Notes: generated by a model not told the origin, from the letters alone. A stretch of 64,000 nucleotides of DNA from Rugamonas fusca (GCF_014042365.1 NZ_JACEZS010000025.1:17631-81630), one strand, 5' to 3'. Positions 41,484 through 51,406 are shown, numbered from the stretch's first letter. A program made the numbers and translations.

Positions 41484-42422
41484 CTAACTAGTCCCCGTGC
41501 GGCAGACGACGGCGTTGGCCGGGTCGCCGCTCCACTCGCACCAGCCGCCGTCATACACGCTGATATGCGGCCAGTCCATCAGCCAGGCGTAAAAGAAGGC
41601 CAGCGACGCGCGCCAGCCCGTGCCGCAGTAGAAAGCCATGCGCCGCTGCCGGTCTATGCCCGCTGCGCGCCACTGCCGGCAAATCTCGCTGGCCGGCTTC
41701 ATGCTGCCATCGGGCCGGTGGAAGTCGCTCATGCTGTTCACATCGTCGTCGTTGCCGGCCCGGCCCCACAACGCGCCGGGAATATCGCCCCGCGCGGCGA
41801 TGTAACTATACCCCGAAATCTTGCCAATAAATTCATTCCAGGTACGGATGCTGACCAGCGCGCCATCGGGCTGTTGCAACAAGGCGCGCGCCTGTGTTAT
41901 GCCGATCAGGTAGTCGGGACGGGCCGGAAACGGCACGCCAAAGCGGGCCACGCCGGGGTAGCGCCGCGGCGCGCCCGCCACCGATGGATGGCCGCCCGCC
42001 TGCCACAAGGCGTAGCCGCCATCGAGCAGGCGCACGTCGCGCACGCCAGCGTACAGCATCAGGTGGGCGGCGCGGGCGGCGGCCAGGTTGTTACGGCCAT
42101 AGAGCACCACCGTGCTGTCATCGCGGATGCCGCAGGCCAGCAGCAGGCGCAGCAAGGCCTGGTCGCACACCTTGTTCCACAGGGGCGCCTGTTCCAGCTG
42201 GTTGGTGTCGATATAGCCGGCGCCGGGGATGTGGGCCTGTTCAAACGGCGCGGCGCCGTCGCAACCTACCTCGAACAGGCGCCAGTCCGGCGGCGGCGCT
42301 TCGGCCACGGGCTCGCCGGCCAGCACGGCGGCCAGCCAGGCGGGCGTGACGAGCTGGCGCCAGCGGACCAGGTCCTGGCGGAAGGCTGGTGCTGCCAGAT
42401 TGTGCTGCGGGTCGGACGTCAT
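41484..42422 (-). CDS. Thiosulfate sulfurtransferase-type rhodanese (two domains)
   Basis: A 312-residue protein with two rhodanese domains. The first (about 15-135) is inactive-type, with VVLYGRNNLAAARAAHLML. The second ends with the catalytic loop MAFYCGTGWRASLAFF, whose cysteine carries the persulphide, followed by VYDGGWCEWSGDP. It transfers sulphur from thiosulfate or mercaptopyruvate to an acceptor. I chose the ATG at 42422 (MTSDPQHNL) over an upstream in-frame start. It lies 34 bases upstream of the P450 gene on the same strand and may be co-transcribed, with no obvious functional link. Confidence 0.88.
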   Translation of the reverse strand: MTSDPQHNLAAPAFRQDLVRWRQLVTPAWLAAVLAGEPVAEAPPPDWRLFEVGCDGAAPFEQAHIPGAGYIDTNQLEQAPLWNKVCDQALLRLLLACGIRDDSTVVLYGRNNLAAARAAHLMLYAGVRDVRLLDGGYALWQAGGHPSVAGAPRRYPGVARFGVPFPARPDYLIGITQARALLQQPDGALVSIRTWNEFIGKISGYSYIAARGDIPGALWGRAGNDDDVNSMSDFHRPDGSMKPASEICRQWRAAGIDRQRRMAFYCGTGWRASLAFFYAWLMDWPHISVYDGGWCEWSGDPANAVVCRTGTS

Positions 42423-42531
42423 GAGAAAGAATGCGGCGGCCCCGCGCGTGCATGCGCGGCGGGAGCATGGGGAATGGCCGCTATTGTACGGCATGGCGCG
42501 GCGGCGGCCGCTTCGCGCGCCGGGGCGAGGC

Positions 42532-42732
42532 TCAGGCCAGCGCTTCCTTGGCCGCTTCCTCCGGGGTCAGACCATCGTAGAACTGGTCGGTGAACCATTC
42601 CACATGTTCCTCGATGTGTTCCTGCGCTTGCCGCAGCGTGGCGCCGCCGGCCACCAGGAAACCTTCCACTTCGATGCACCACTGGATCAGTGCCATCGTT
42701 TCCGGGTCCAGCTCTTCTTTTTTCTTCGCCAT
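42532..42732 (-). CDS. Small acidic protein of unknown function
   Basis: A 66-residue protein, MAKKKEELDPETMALIQWC at the start, predicted to be mostly helical and acidic, with EEHVEWFTDQFYDGLTPEEAA towards the end. It has no signal peptide and no membrane segment. A GGCAACACC leader precedes the ATG. It is transcribed in the same direction as the sulfurtransferase, 109 bases upstream. I do not recognise the family. The composition and codon use are typical of the surrounding genes, so it is probably a real gene. Confidence 0.65.
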   Translation of the reverse strand: MAKKKEELDPETMALIQWCIEVEGFLVAGGATLRQAQEHIEEHVEWFTDQFYDGLTPEEAAKEALA

Positions 42733-42939
42733 GGTGTTGCCTCTTGCCTGTCGCAGTGGATATCAGCCGCCAGTGTAGCAGTTTCGCCGCACCGGCCCGC
42801 CGAATAGAGCTTTTCCTCGAATCGCCGGCAAACATGGCAAAGCCATTTGCCAATATGCAACTTACACCGTACCATGGCGCCGCTTTCTGGTATTGCCAAA
42901 AAGAGTAATTAAAAAATACAACCATTCAAGTACGAGAAC

Positions 42940-43521
42940 ATGAAAAAACACTTTATCGCCGCCGCCCTGGGCCTGATCACCGTCACCGGCGCGCTGGCGC
43001 AAACCACCGCCAAACCGCTGCATTTCGTCGCCGGCGCCGGCGTCACCTTCGGCGGCGACAAGCTGGCCACCACCCATTACACGGACGGCTCGTCGAGCAA
43101 TATCACGGCCGGTTCCGGCCTGGCGCTGCTGGTGGGCGCGGAATACCGCGTGGCCGAACAGTTCTCCGTGCAAGGCACGGTGGGCTACCACATCCGCTTC
43201 ACGCCCGACGCCTCGAACGGCGACGCCGACTTCCGCCGCGTGCCCGTTGAACTGCTGGGCTACTACCACATCAACGACCAGTGGCGCGTGGGCGCCGGCG
43301 TGCGCTTTGTCAGCAACGCGCGCCTGCATGGCAGCGGCGCGGCCAGCGGCCTGAACGCCGATTTCGACAACACCACCGGCGCCGTGCTGGAAGGTGAATA
43401 CTTCGTCAAGCCCAACGTGGGCCTGAAGCTGCGCGCAGTCCGCGAACAATACACGCCGACCCACTCCAATGTCAGCTTCAGCGGCAACCACATCGGCATG
43501 CTGGCCAACTTCTACTTCTAA
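42940..43521 (+). CDS. Outer-membrane beta-barrel protein
   Basis: A 193-residue protein with a signal peptide (MKKHFIAAALGLITVTGALA, cleavage before QTTAK) and about eight alternating beta strands. It ends in the aromatic residue expected for a barrel (GMLANFYF). The layout resembles small OmpX/OmpW-like eight-stranded porins. Function is not readable. It may be structural or involved in adhesion. It is convergent with the M16 peptidase gene, whose stop is 15 bases away. Confidence 0.85.
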   Translation: MKKHFIAAALGLITVTGALAQTTAKPLHFVAGAGVTFGGDKLATTHYTDGSSSNITAGSGLALLVGAEYRVAEQFSVQGTVGYHIRFTPDASNGDADFRRVPVELLGYYHINDQWRVGAGVRFVSNARLHGSGAASGLNADFDNTTGAVLEGEYFVKPNVGLKLRAVREQYTPTHSNVSFSGNHIGMLANFYF

Positions 43522-43536
43522 GCCTACCCGCCCCGC

Positions 43537-46362
43537 TTAGCGGGCGGGGTACAGCACCACCTGCAGGTAGTTGTCCATATCGAAGTAGCGGCGCGCGGTC
43601 TGCTTCAGGTCGGCCGCGCGGATGGCGCCGGCCCGCTGCTCATACGTCAGCAGCGCGGCCGGATCGGTGCCGTTGATCTGCGCCAGCTGCAACTGCCCCA
43701 GCCAGTAGCCGTTCTCGCGCAAGCCCTTGTGGTAGTTGCGGGACCAGCCGGCCCGCACCTTGTCGAGGTCCTCCTGCGTGACGCCGTGCTCCTTGACCCT
43801 GGCGATTTCGGCGAAGGTGGCGGCGATCACCTTGTCCACGTTCTCCGGCCCGCACGGCAGGTTGATGCTGATGGTGTAGCCGCCGTAAGGCACCTTGGTT
43901 AGCGCGCCGGACATGCCGCCGCCGTAGATCAGCCCCTGCTGCTCGCGCAGCACTTCCAGCAGCTTGATATTGAGCGCCTCCAGCAATGCCTGCAGGCGCA
44001 TCTGCTCATCGTCCGAGTAGTCCGCCGTGCCCGTGAACGTGATCGAGATGGTGCTCTTGGGCTCCGCTCCCATGTGCACTTCCTTCTTGACGACGCCCTT
44101 GATCGGCCGCACCCCCCAATCCTTGTACTGGACCGGCACATCGGGCGTGGGCAGCGCGCCCAGGTAGGTGGCCACCAGCGGTTTGATGCGCTCCACGTCG
44201 AAACTGCCAACCAGGAAGAACGTGAAGTCCTTGGCGCTGGACAGGCGGCTGCGGTAGATGTCGAACACCCGGTCCAGGTCGATGCGATCGAAATCCTCCG
44301 GGCGCGGCGCGCGCGCCACCCGCGCGTTGTTGGCGTACAGCGTGCCGACGATGGTGTCGCCAAACACGGCTTCCGGGCGCGACAGGCTGTTGCGGGCCAG
44401 CTCCTTCTGCTTGCCCACGAAGGATTCAAAAATGGCGCGGTCGCGGCGCGGCTCCGTCATCTGCAGGTAGATCAGCTGCAGCATGGTCTCCACGTCCGCC
44501 TTGCCGGACTGCCCGCTGAGCATCTCGCTCAGGTTGCTGACCGTGGCGCTGGTGGTGGCGGCTTTCCCGGCCAGCACCTTGCTCAGGTCCAGGGGCGAAT
44601 AATCCTGCAAGCCCATCTGGCCCACGATGGCGCTGGCGTAGCGCGCGCTGGGCAGGTCCGCTTCACCAAACAGCGACTGCCCGCCAAAGCGCAGCGCCGA
44701 CATCAGCACCTGGTCGTTATTGAAGTCGGTCGGCTTGAGCACCACCTTGACCCCGTTGCCCAGCGTGAGCCGGGTCAGTCCCAGCGCCGGGTCCACGCTC
44801 TGGCTGACGATGGTGCCACCCCTGGGCGGATGCGCCATCAAGGCACTGGCCAGCACTTTCTCGGCCTGGGCCTGCACCGGCTTGCGCTCGGCCGCCTCCA
44901 CGGCCGCCAGCAGGTCGGCCTGGGCGGGTATCGGCGCCTCGGCCTGGTCGCTGCCGGTGTAGATCACCAGCTTGTTGCCGCCCGACGGAATCCGGGCCCG
45001 CGCGGCCGCGTTGACTTCGGCCAGCGTGATGCCGGGCACCAGCTGGCGCGCGTAGTCGTATTCATTGGCGATGCCCGGTATCGGCTCCTGCTCCAGGAAG
45101 TTGCGGATGTACTCGGCCGCGTAGCCGGCCGAATTGGATTTTTCGCGCTCGTTGTAGCCACGTTCGAAACTGCGCAGCAGGTTCTTCTTGGCCCGTTCCA
45201 GCTCCGCGTCCGTGAAGCCGAACTGGCGCGCCCGCTCATCCTCCTGCACCAGCGCGGCGATGGCCGGCGCCACGCCGCCCTTGCCCAGCACGGCCGCGGC
45301 ACGGAACGAACGGTAGCCGCGCGCCACCTTGGTCATGCTGCTGCCGCCCTGGATGAAGGGCGGGTTGGCCTGCTGCGTCAATTCAGCCATGCGCTGGCCC
45401 AGCATGGCGCTGTACAGCCCCTCGATCAGGCCGGCGCGGTAGTCGCCCACGGTACGGTGGGCCGGTTCAGGCTCGATGCCGTAGCGGATGTAGAGGCCGT
45501 TGGTATTGGCTTCCTTGTCCGTCACCACTACCCCCTCGGAAGCCTGGCGCTGCGGGATCACGGCATAGTCACGCGGGCGCTCATGGGCCGGGTTGGCCAG
45601 CGCGCCGAAATGGCGCTCCACCATGCGCTGCGCGGCGGCCGGGTCCACGTCGCCCACCACCACCACCGCCATCAGGTCCGGCCGGTACCAGTCATGGTAA
45701 AAGCGCCGGATCGCCTCGGGGCGAAAGCTCTTGATGATGTCCTCCTTGCCGATCGGCAGGCGCTGCGCGTAGCGCGAGCCGTTCATCAGCTTGGGCATCA
45801 AGACCTTGTTCATGCGGTCTTCCAGGCCTTTGCCCAGCCGCAGTTCCTCCAGCACGATACCGCGTTCGCTGTCGATATCGGCGTCGTTGAACGTCAGGCC
45901 ATGGGCCCAGTCCTCCAGCACCTGGAAGCCCTGCTCCACCACGTCCGGTCGCTCGGTCGGTATGGGCAGGACGTACACCGTCTCGTCGAAGCTGGTGTAG
46001 GCGTTCAGGTCGGCGCCGAACTTCACGCCGATGCCCTGCAGGTAGGACACCAGCGCGTTGCGCTTGAAATGGGTGGAGCCATTGAAGGCCATGTGCTCGG
46101 TGAAGTGAGCCAGTCCCTGCTGGTCCTCGTCTTCCAGGATGGAGCCGGCCTTCACGACCAGCCGCAATTCCAGCTTCTGCTCGGGCCGCGCGTTCTTCTG
46201 GATGTAATAGGTCAGGCCGTTGGCCAGCTTGCCCACCTTGACTTGCGGCCCGATCGGCAGCACGTCGGACAGCGCCAGCGGCGCCCCGCCGGCATGGGCC
46301 AGCGCGGAACAGGCCAGCAATGCGGCGGCGATGGCGGCGCGCAAGGAAGTTGAAATCATCAT
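43537..46362 (-). CDS. Secreted M16-family zinc metallopeptidase
   Basis: A 941-residue protein with a signal peptide (about 1-24) and four M16 units. The zinc motif is HFTEH in GLAHFTEHMAFNGSTHFKRN near residue 81 (inverted HxxEH), with the distal glutamate in the ILEELRLG region. The second half (about 480-941) is the non-catalytic partner domain. It probably acts in the periplasm on short or misfolded peptides. Length is normal for pitrilysin-like single-chain pairs. It is followed by an outer-membrane barrel gene in convergent orientation. Confidence 0.94.
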   Translation of the reverse strand: MMISTSLRAAIAAALLACSALAHAGGAPLALSDVLPIGPQVKVGKLANGLTYYIQKNARPEQKLELRLVVKAGSILEDEDQQGLAHFTEHMAFNGSTHFKRNALVSYLQGIGVKFGADLNAYTSFDETVYVLPIPTERPDVVEQGFQVLEDWAHGLTFNDADIDSERGIVLEELRLGKGLEDRMNKVLMPKLMNGSRYAQRLPIGKEDIIKSFRPEAIRRFYHDWYRPDLMAVVVVGDVDPAAAQRMVERHFGALANPAHERPRDYAVIPQRQASEGVVVTDKEANTNGLYIRYGIEPEPAHRTVGDYRAGLIEGLYSAMLGQRMAELTQQANPPFIQGGSSMTKVARGYRSFRAAAVLGKGGVAPAIAALVQEDERARQFGFTDAELERAKKNLLRSFERGYNEREKSNSAGYAAEYIRNFLEQEPIPGIANEYDYARQLVPGITLAEVNAAARARIPSGGNKLVIYTGSDQAEAPIPAQADLLAAVEAAERKPVQAQAEKVLASALMAHPPRGGTIVSQSVDPALGLTRLTLGNGVKVVLKPTDFNNDQVLMSALRFGGQSLFGEADLPSARYASAIVGQMGLQDYSPLDLSKVLAGKAATTSATVSNLSEMLSGQSGKADVETMLQLIYLQMTEPRRDRAIFESFVGKQKELARNSLSRPEAVFGDTIVGTLYANNARVARAPRPEDFDRIDLDRVFDIYRSRLSSAKDFTFFLVGSFDVERIKPLVATYLGALPTPDVPVQYKDWGVRPIKGVVKKEVHMGAEPKSTISITFTGTADYSDDEQMRLQALLEALNIKLLEVLREQQGLIYGGGMSGALTKVPYGGYTISINLPCGPENVDKVIAATFAEIARVKEHGVTQEDLDKVRAGWSRNYHKGLRENGYWLGQLQLAQINGTDPAALLTYEQRAGAIRAADLKQTARRYFDMDNYLQVVLYPAR

Positions 46363-46426
46363 GGATGCAATTCAGTTAACAAAGCACGTACAGTACACCG
46401 AATCACCACCACCGGGTTGACCGACC

Positions 46427-47860
46427 TCACAATTCAGCGCTGTGTACCGGCACACCGGCCGCGCCAGCCGGACGCCCCAGGCGTATGTACCGGTACACCA
46501 GCAGCCAGGCGCCCGCATAGGCCAGCGTGATCATGCCAAACGCCAGCGGCAGCCGCCAGCGCCACTCCGGCACCATGTGCAGCACGCTCCCCATCAGTGC
46601 CACGCCGACCAGCGCGCCGATCTGGCGATTGGCGTTCAGGGCGGCCGCCGCACCGTTGGCATGGCTGCGCCCCGCCACCAGCATCACGGTGGCTGTCATG
46701 CCGGGAATGGCGACGCCGATCGCCACATTCATCACCATGGCGCCAGCCATCAACAGCCAGTATGGCGTGGCGGGCGACAGATTCATCATCGCCAGTCCCG
46801 CCGCCGCGCCCACGGCCAGCCCGTACAGCATGGGCGGACGGGTACCGACGCGCGCGGCGATCCGGCCGGACGCCACATTGCCGATGGCGAAGCAGGCCAT
46901 CATGGGGAGCAAGCGCACGCCTGTGCGCAGGGCGTCCGCGCCGCCGGCCTGCTGCAGGAACAAGCTGAGCAGGAACAGCTGTCCGAACACGGCCAGGTTG
47001 ACCAGCAAGCCAACCCCGTTGGCCGCGCCAAATGCCGGGCTGCCGAACAACGCACGCGGCAACACAGGCTGCGCCCCATACCGCTCGCGCCGCACCAGTA
47101 CAGTTGCCGCCAGCACCGCGCACAGTGCCGCCAACCCTACCGGCATGGACGTCAAGCCCAGTACCGGCCCCTCGATCAGCACGAAGCTCATGGCGGCCAG
47201 TGCCACCACGCCCAGCCCATGACTGAGCAACGACAGCGCGCGCGCAGCGCGGGCCGGGGGCGTGACCGGCACCAGCGCCTGCGTCAGCGCGATGCCCAGC
47301 AGGCCGATCGGCACATTGACCCAGAACACGCTGCGCCAGCCGAAGCCATGCACCAGCAATCCGCCCACCAGCGGGCCGATGGACGACGAGCAGCCAACGA
47401 TGGCCGACCAGCTGCCCAGCATGCGGGCCCGTGTGCGCTCGTCATCGTAGGCGTGGGTCAGCAGGCTGAGGGAGCTGGGCATGAACAGCGCCGCGCCCGC
47501 CCCTTGCAGCAGCCGGGCCGCCACCAGCGCGGGGCCGCTGGGCGCCAGCGCGCACCACACCGAGCCCGCGATGAACACGGACAGGCCGCCCTGGTACACA
47601 TGGCGCGGGCCATAGCGGTCGGCCAGCGCGCCCCCGGCCAGCAGCAGCGCGGCGAAAGTCAGCGTGTAGCCATCGACCACCCACACCAGGCCGCTGAGCG
47701 GCACGCCCAGGCTGGCGGCGATGTCGGACAGGGCCGTATTGACGGCGGTCACGTCGATCATGGCCATCACAAAACCAATGGCCAAGGTCAGCAACACCAG
47801 CAAGGCCGGCGCGGGCCGCCGCGCAGGTACGGCGCGGGCGGGAAGCGAAGATGCAGACAT
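46427..47860 (-). CDS. MFS transporter, DHA2 (14-helix) family
   Basis: A 477-residue drug:proton-antiporter-type exporter with about fourteen helices. Motif A-like GGALADRYGPRHVYQGG follows helix 2, and motif C-like GPLVGGLLVHGFGWRSVFWVN lies in helix 5. It is divergent from a LysR-type regulator (143 bases between starts), which is a common layout for inducible efflux. The ATG at 47860 has an AAAGGA ribosome-binding site. The substrate is unknown. Confidence 0.93.
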   Translation of the reverse strand: MSASSLPARAVPARRPAPALLVLLTLAIGFVMAMIDVTAVNTALSDIAASLGVPLSGLVWVVDGYTLTFAALLLAGGALADRYGPRHVYQGGLSVFIAGSVWCALAPSGPALVAARLLQGAGAALFMPSSLSLLTHAYDDERTRARMLGSWSAIVGCSSSIGPLVGGLLVHGFGWRSVFWVNVPIGLLGIALTQALVPVTPPARAARALSLLSHGLGVVALAAMSFVLIEGPVLGLTSMPVGLAALCAVLAATVLVRRERYGAQPVLPRALFGSPAFGAANGVGLLVNLAVFGQLFLLSLFLQQAGGADALRTGVRLLPMMACFAIGNVASGRIAARVGTRPPMLYGLAVGAAAGLAMMNLSPATPYWLLMAGAMVMNVAIGVAIPGMTATVMLVAGRSHANGAAAALNANRQIGALVGVALMGSVLHMVPEWRWRLPLAFGMITLAYAGAWLLVYRYIRLGRPAGAAGVPVHSAEL

Positions 47861-48003
47861 GGGATTTCCTTTACTTTTAGAAAACATTTCCTTCCATGGT
47901 AGGCCACTTGCCGCATGCAGTAAATACGCATAAGATCAGCACCTTGATGCAAAAATGCATCGCCTCAACGCAACGCTCAGCAAGCACGAAGGAAACGCAC
48001 TCC

Positions 48004-48870
48004 ATGGATTGGGACAACGCCCGCATCTTCCTCGCCCTCTACCGCGCCGGCACGCTGCGGGCGGCCGCCGGCCAGTTGCAGGTGGACCAGGCCACCGTGG
48101 GCCGCCGCCTGGCCGCGCTGGAGACGTCGCTCGGGGCGCGCCTGTTCCTGCGCACGCCATCCGGCTACCTGGCCACCCCGGCCGGCGAGCTGGCCGTGCG
48201 CGCGGCCGAGCTGATGGAACAGGCGGCCCACCAGTTCCAGCGCGAGCTGCTCGGGATCGACAACCGCCTGTCCGGCACGGTGCGCCTGTCCACCACCGAC
48301 ACCCTGGCCAGCCACTCCGTGATCGCCGCCATGCGGCAGCTGCACGCGGCCCATCCGGCGATCCGCATCGTGCTCTCCACCAGCACCGAGATCACCAGCC
48401 TGACCCGGCGCGAAGCCGACCTGGCCGTGCGCACATTGCGCCCCACCGACCCGGACCTGATCTCGCGCCACCTGGCCAAGCGCAGCATGGGCCTGTACGC
48501 GACGGCCGACTACCTGCGCGAGCGGGGCGAGCCGCAAGCCGGTACGGCGCTGGCCGGCCACGACATCGTGATCTACCAGCGCAGCGTGGCGCCGCGTCAC
48601 CGGGAGCGCATCTGCGGCGAGCCCGTGGCCAACGCGCGCGTGGCGATGGAGGTCAACAGCGGCTTGATGCTGCTGGAGGCGGCGCGCGCGGGCCTGGGCA
48701 TCACCGAACTGCCCTGCCACATGGCCGCCACCGATCCAAGCCTGGTGCGCCTGTGGCCGGAACGGGTCGACCATTACGACGTCTGGCTGGTGATGCACAG
48801 CGACCTCAATCGCAGCGCCCGCGTGCGCGCCGTGGCCGACGCCATCATCGCTGGCTTCGCCGCCGAATAG
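48004..48870 (+). CDS. LysR-family transcriptional regulator
   Basis: A 288-residue LysR regulator. The winged helix (about 1-60) has WDNARIFLALYRAGTLRAAAGQLQVDQATVGRRLAALE. The effector domain (about 88-285) is periplasmic-binding-protein-like. It is divergent from the MFS exporter gene and is its likely regulator. A T-N11-A box may exist in the spacer but I could not fix it confidently. The start at 48004 (MDWDNARIF) is the usual LysR beginning, and an upstream in-frame extension is rejected. Confidence 0.93.
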   Translation: MDWDNARIFLALYRAGTLRAAAGQLQVDQATVGRRLAALETSLGARLFLRTPSGYLATPAGELAVRAAELMEQAAHQFQRELLGIDNRLSGTVRLSTTDTLASHSVIAAMRQLHAAHPAIRIVLSTSTEITSLTRREADLAVRTLRPTDPDLISRHLAKRSMGLYATADYLRERGEPQAGTALAGHDIVIYQRSVAPRHRERICGEPVANARVAMEVNSGLMLLEAARAGLGITELPCHMAATDPSLVRLWPERVDHYDVWLVMHSDLNRSARVRAVADAIIAGFAAE

Positions 48871-48953
48871 CGTGTTGGCGACGGGGACTCCCTGCCTAGG
48901 CGCGTACCGCCGGCCGGGCGCCACGCGCCCATCGAAAATGCTAGACTGACAAG

Positions 48954-49745
48954 ATGAACCCATCCACCTCCACCCTCGCCGCCATGCGGCGCCTGGAAGC
49001 GGCCGCGCGCGCCTGGCTGGCCAGCTGGCGGCGCCTGCTGCTTTTCGCCGTGCGCATGTGGGCCATGGCGCTGTCGCCGTCCAGCTACGGGCGCGCCAAC
49101 CGCCCGCTGCTGGCGCGCCAGCTGGTGCAGGCGGCCGCGCCCAATCTGCTGTGGTTCACGGTGTTGTCGGCGCTGGTGAGCCTGGTGTTGATCCGCATCG
49201 TGGTGGTCACCTCGCAAAGCTATGGCCTCACCCGCTACGCGCTGGCGCTGGTGGTGCGGGTGCTGGTGCTGGAATTGATCCCGTTGACGGCGGCCGGATT
49301 CGTCGCGCTGCGCGCCACCCTGCCGGCCGGCCTGGAGTTCTCCCAGCGCCGCCTGCAGGCCCGCGCCGGCGCGCCCGACGTGACCCAGTTGCGCACGGAG
49401 TTCTTCCCGCGCGTGGCGGCCGGGGTGTTCGCCGTCTGGCTGCTGGCCGCCATGAGCTGCGTGCTGACGCTGGCGCTGGCCTACCTGTCCATCTACGGCT
49501 TCACGCCCTGGGCCCTGCCCGGCTACACCCGCGTGGTGGGGCAGATCTTCACGCCAGCCGTGTCGCTGATCCTGGTGCTCAAGATCGTGTTCTTCAGCTT
49601 CGCGGTGGGCATGATCCCGATGGCCTCGCCGTTCTACGACGAAGGCTACCGGGGCAAGCTCACGCACGGCCTGTCCGACATGGTGCGCCTGTTCGCGGTG
49701 CTGCTGCTGGTCGAAATCGCCTCGCTGATGGGCAACTACTACTGA
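48954..49745 (+). CDS. MlaE-like ABC transporter permease
   Basis: A 263-residue membrane protein with about five helices. The LLARQLVQAAAPNLLWFTVLSALVSL start, RVLVLELIPLTAAGFVALRATLPAGLEF and the late GMIPMASPFYDEGY resemble MlaE family permeases of lipid-transport systems. It is directly followed (11 bases) by a MlaD-like gene and a lipoprotein gene. The matching ATPase (MlaF) and STAS protein (MlaB) are absent from this neighbourhood, so the ATPase must be encoded elsewhere or shared. Confidence 0.75.
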   Translation: MNPSTSTLAAMRRLEAAARAWLASWRRLLLFAVRMWAMALSPSSYGRANRPLLARQLVQAAAPNLLWFTVLSALVSLVLIRIVVVTSQSYGLTRYALALVVRVLVLELIPLTAAGFVALRATLPAGLEFSQRRLQARAGAPDVTQLRTEFFPRVAAGVFAVWLLAAMSCVLTLALAYLSIYGFTPWALPGYTRVVGQIFTPAVSLILVLKIVFFSFAVGMIPMASPFYDEGYRGKLTHGLSDMVRLFAVLLLVEIASLMGNYY

Positions 49746-49756
49746 AAGATCGCGTC

Positions 49757-50734
49757 ATGACCGACACTCCCGCCCCACCGTCCGAACCCGCGCCGGTACG
49801 CAACGCCGAACTGAAGGCGGGCCTGCTGCTGGCACTGATGGTGGCGCTGATCGCCGCCACCGCCCTGTACCTGATGTACGCCCGCGGCGCGTTCGAGGCC
49901 ACCCAGCGCCTGCTGCTGCAAGCGGATGATTCGGAAGGCGTGGTGGTGGGCATGGACATGACCTACGCCGGCTTCCCCATCGGCCGGGTGCGCCGCATCG
50001 AACTGGCGCCGGACGGCAAGGCCCGCGTCGTGATCGACGTGCCGCAAAAGGACGCGCACTGGCTGCGCAGTTCCAGCATCTTCACGCTGGAACGGGCCCT
50101 GGTGGGCGGCGCCAGGCTGCGCGCCTACAGCGGCGTGCCCACCGATCCGCCGCTGGAGGATGGCGCCCGGCGTCCGCTGCTGGTGGGCGACGCGACGGCC
50201 GAAATCCCCCGCATCCTGTCGGCCGTGAAGGACGTGCTGCAGAACCTGAACCAGCTGACGGGCGAAGGCTCGGCGCTGGAGGCGAGCCTGCGCAACGTCA
50301 AGGGCATGACCGACAAGCTCAATGGCCCCGGCGGCGCCATGAGCCTGGTGGCCGGCGACGACAAGAAAGCCCAGTTGCTGCTGCAGCGCGCCAGCGAACT
50401 GCTGGTGACGGTGGACGCGGCCACGCGCAAGGCCGACAGCCTGATGGCCCATGCCGACAGCCGCCTGTTCGACAAGAACGGCATGGTGAACGACGCCCAG
50501 GCCAGCGTGCGCGAACTTAACGCCCTGCTGTCCGACGCCCGCGCCAGCCTGAAAAAAGCGGACGCCGTGCTGGCTGACGCCCAGGTCATCAGCGGCAACG
50601 CACGCATCGCCTCGGCCGACCTGGGCACGCTGCGCGCCGAAGTGGAAACCAGTTTGCGGCGGGTGGAACAGCTGGTCAACGAAATCAACCGCAAATGGCC
50701 GTTCAAACAGGATACGGAGATCAAGCTCCCATGA
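49757..50734 (+). CDS. MlaD-family (MCE domain) protein
   Basis: A 325-residue protein. One N-terminal membrane helix (about 23-44) is followed by an MCE domain (about 50-150, with EGVVVGMDMTYAGFPIGRVRRIEL), and then a long helical, Ala/Asp-rich C-terminal region (about 175-310). MCE proteins form hexameric rings that pass lipids between membranes. The overlap with the next gene by 4 bases (ATGA) and the 11-base gap to the permease gene suggest one operon. Confidence 0.85.
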   Translation: MTDTPAPPSEPAPVRNAELKAGLLLALMVALIAATALYLMYARGAFEATQRLLLQADDSEGVVVGMDMTYAGFPIGRVRRIELAPDGKARVVIDVPQKDAHWLRSSSIFTLERALVGGARLRAYSGVPTDPPLEDGARRPLLVGDATAEIPRILSAVKDVLQNLNQLTGEGSALEASLRNVKGMTDKLNGPGGAMSLVAGDDKKAQLLLQRASELLVTVDAATRKADSLMAHADSRLFDKNGMVNDAQASVRELNALLSDARASLKKADAVLADAQVISGNARIASADLGTLRAEVETSLRRVEQLVNEINRKWPFKQDTEIKLP

Positions 50735-51393
50735 AAGCGCACACCACGGCATGCGCGGCGGCCCTGGCGTTGCTGGCCGCATGCGGCAACAACCCGCCCC
50801 AACCGGACTGGCAGATGAACGCCCACAACGCCATCGAACGCGCGGTGGCCGCCTACATGGAAGGCGACGCGCTGGTGGAAGTGGCCGAATTCAAGCGCGC
50901 CCGCGCGCAAGTGGCCAGCACCGGCAAGCCGGAACTGGTGATGCGGGCGGAACTGGTGCGCTGCGCGGCGCGCGTGGCGTCACTCGTATTTGATCCCTGC
51001 ACGGGATTCGACCAGTTGCGCCAGGATGCCAGCCCGGCCGACCTGGCCTACGCGGCCTACCTGGGCGGCACGCTGCGCGCGCAGGATGCGGCCCTGCTAC
51101 CGGAGCAGCACCGCGCCGTCGCCGTCGCGCAGACCGATGCGGCGGCTGCGGCGGCCGTCCAGGCCATCACCGATCCGCTGGCGCGGCTGGTGGCGTCGGG
51201 GGTGCTGCTGCGCACGGGGCGCGCCACGCCGGCCGTGCTGGCGGGCGCCGTCGATGCCGCGTCGGCCCAGGGCTGGCGCCGGCCGCTGCTGGCCTGGCTG
51301 GGCGTACAAGCCATGCGCGCGCAACAGGCGGGCGACACGCGCGAGCAGCAACGGCTGCAGCGCCGTATCGATCTGGTGCTGGAAAAACGCTGA
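50731..51393 (+). CDS. Lipoprotein of an MCE/MlaE-type transport system
   Basis: A 220-residue protein with a lipoprotein signal peptide: MKAHTTACAAALALLAAC with the lipobox LLAAC, so C18 is acylated. The rest is Ala-rich and helical, with no recognised domain. It follows the MlaD-like gene with a 4-base overlap. Lipoproteins are often third in MCE-type operons and are thought to link the inner-membrane complex to the outer membrane. The gene ends 13 bases before the convergent DEAD-box gene. Confidence 0.75.
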   Translation: MKAHTTACAAALALLAACGNNPPQPDWQMNAHNAIERAVAAYMEGDALVEVAEFKRARAQVASTGKPELVMRAELVRCAARVASLVFDPCTGFDQLRQDASPADLAYAAYLGGTLRAQDAALLPEQHRAVAVAQTDAAAAAAVQAITDPLARLVASGVLLRTGRATPAVLAGAVDAASAQGWRRPLLAWLGVQAMRAQQAGDTREQQRLQRRIDLVLEKR

Positions 51394-51406
51394 AGCGCCC
51401 TGCCGC

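Noticed and set aside
43522..43552. GC-rich inverted repeat between the barrel gene and the M16 gene
   Set aside because: The stem needs a bulge, lacks a T-run and overlaps the M16 stop codon, so I did not call it a terminator.
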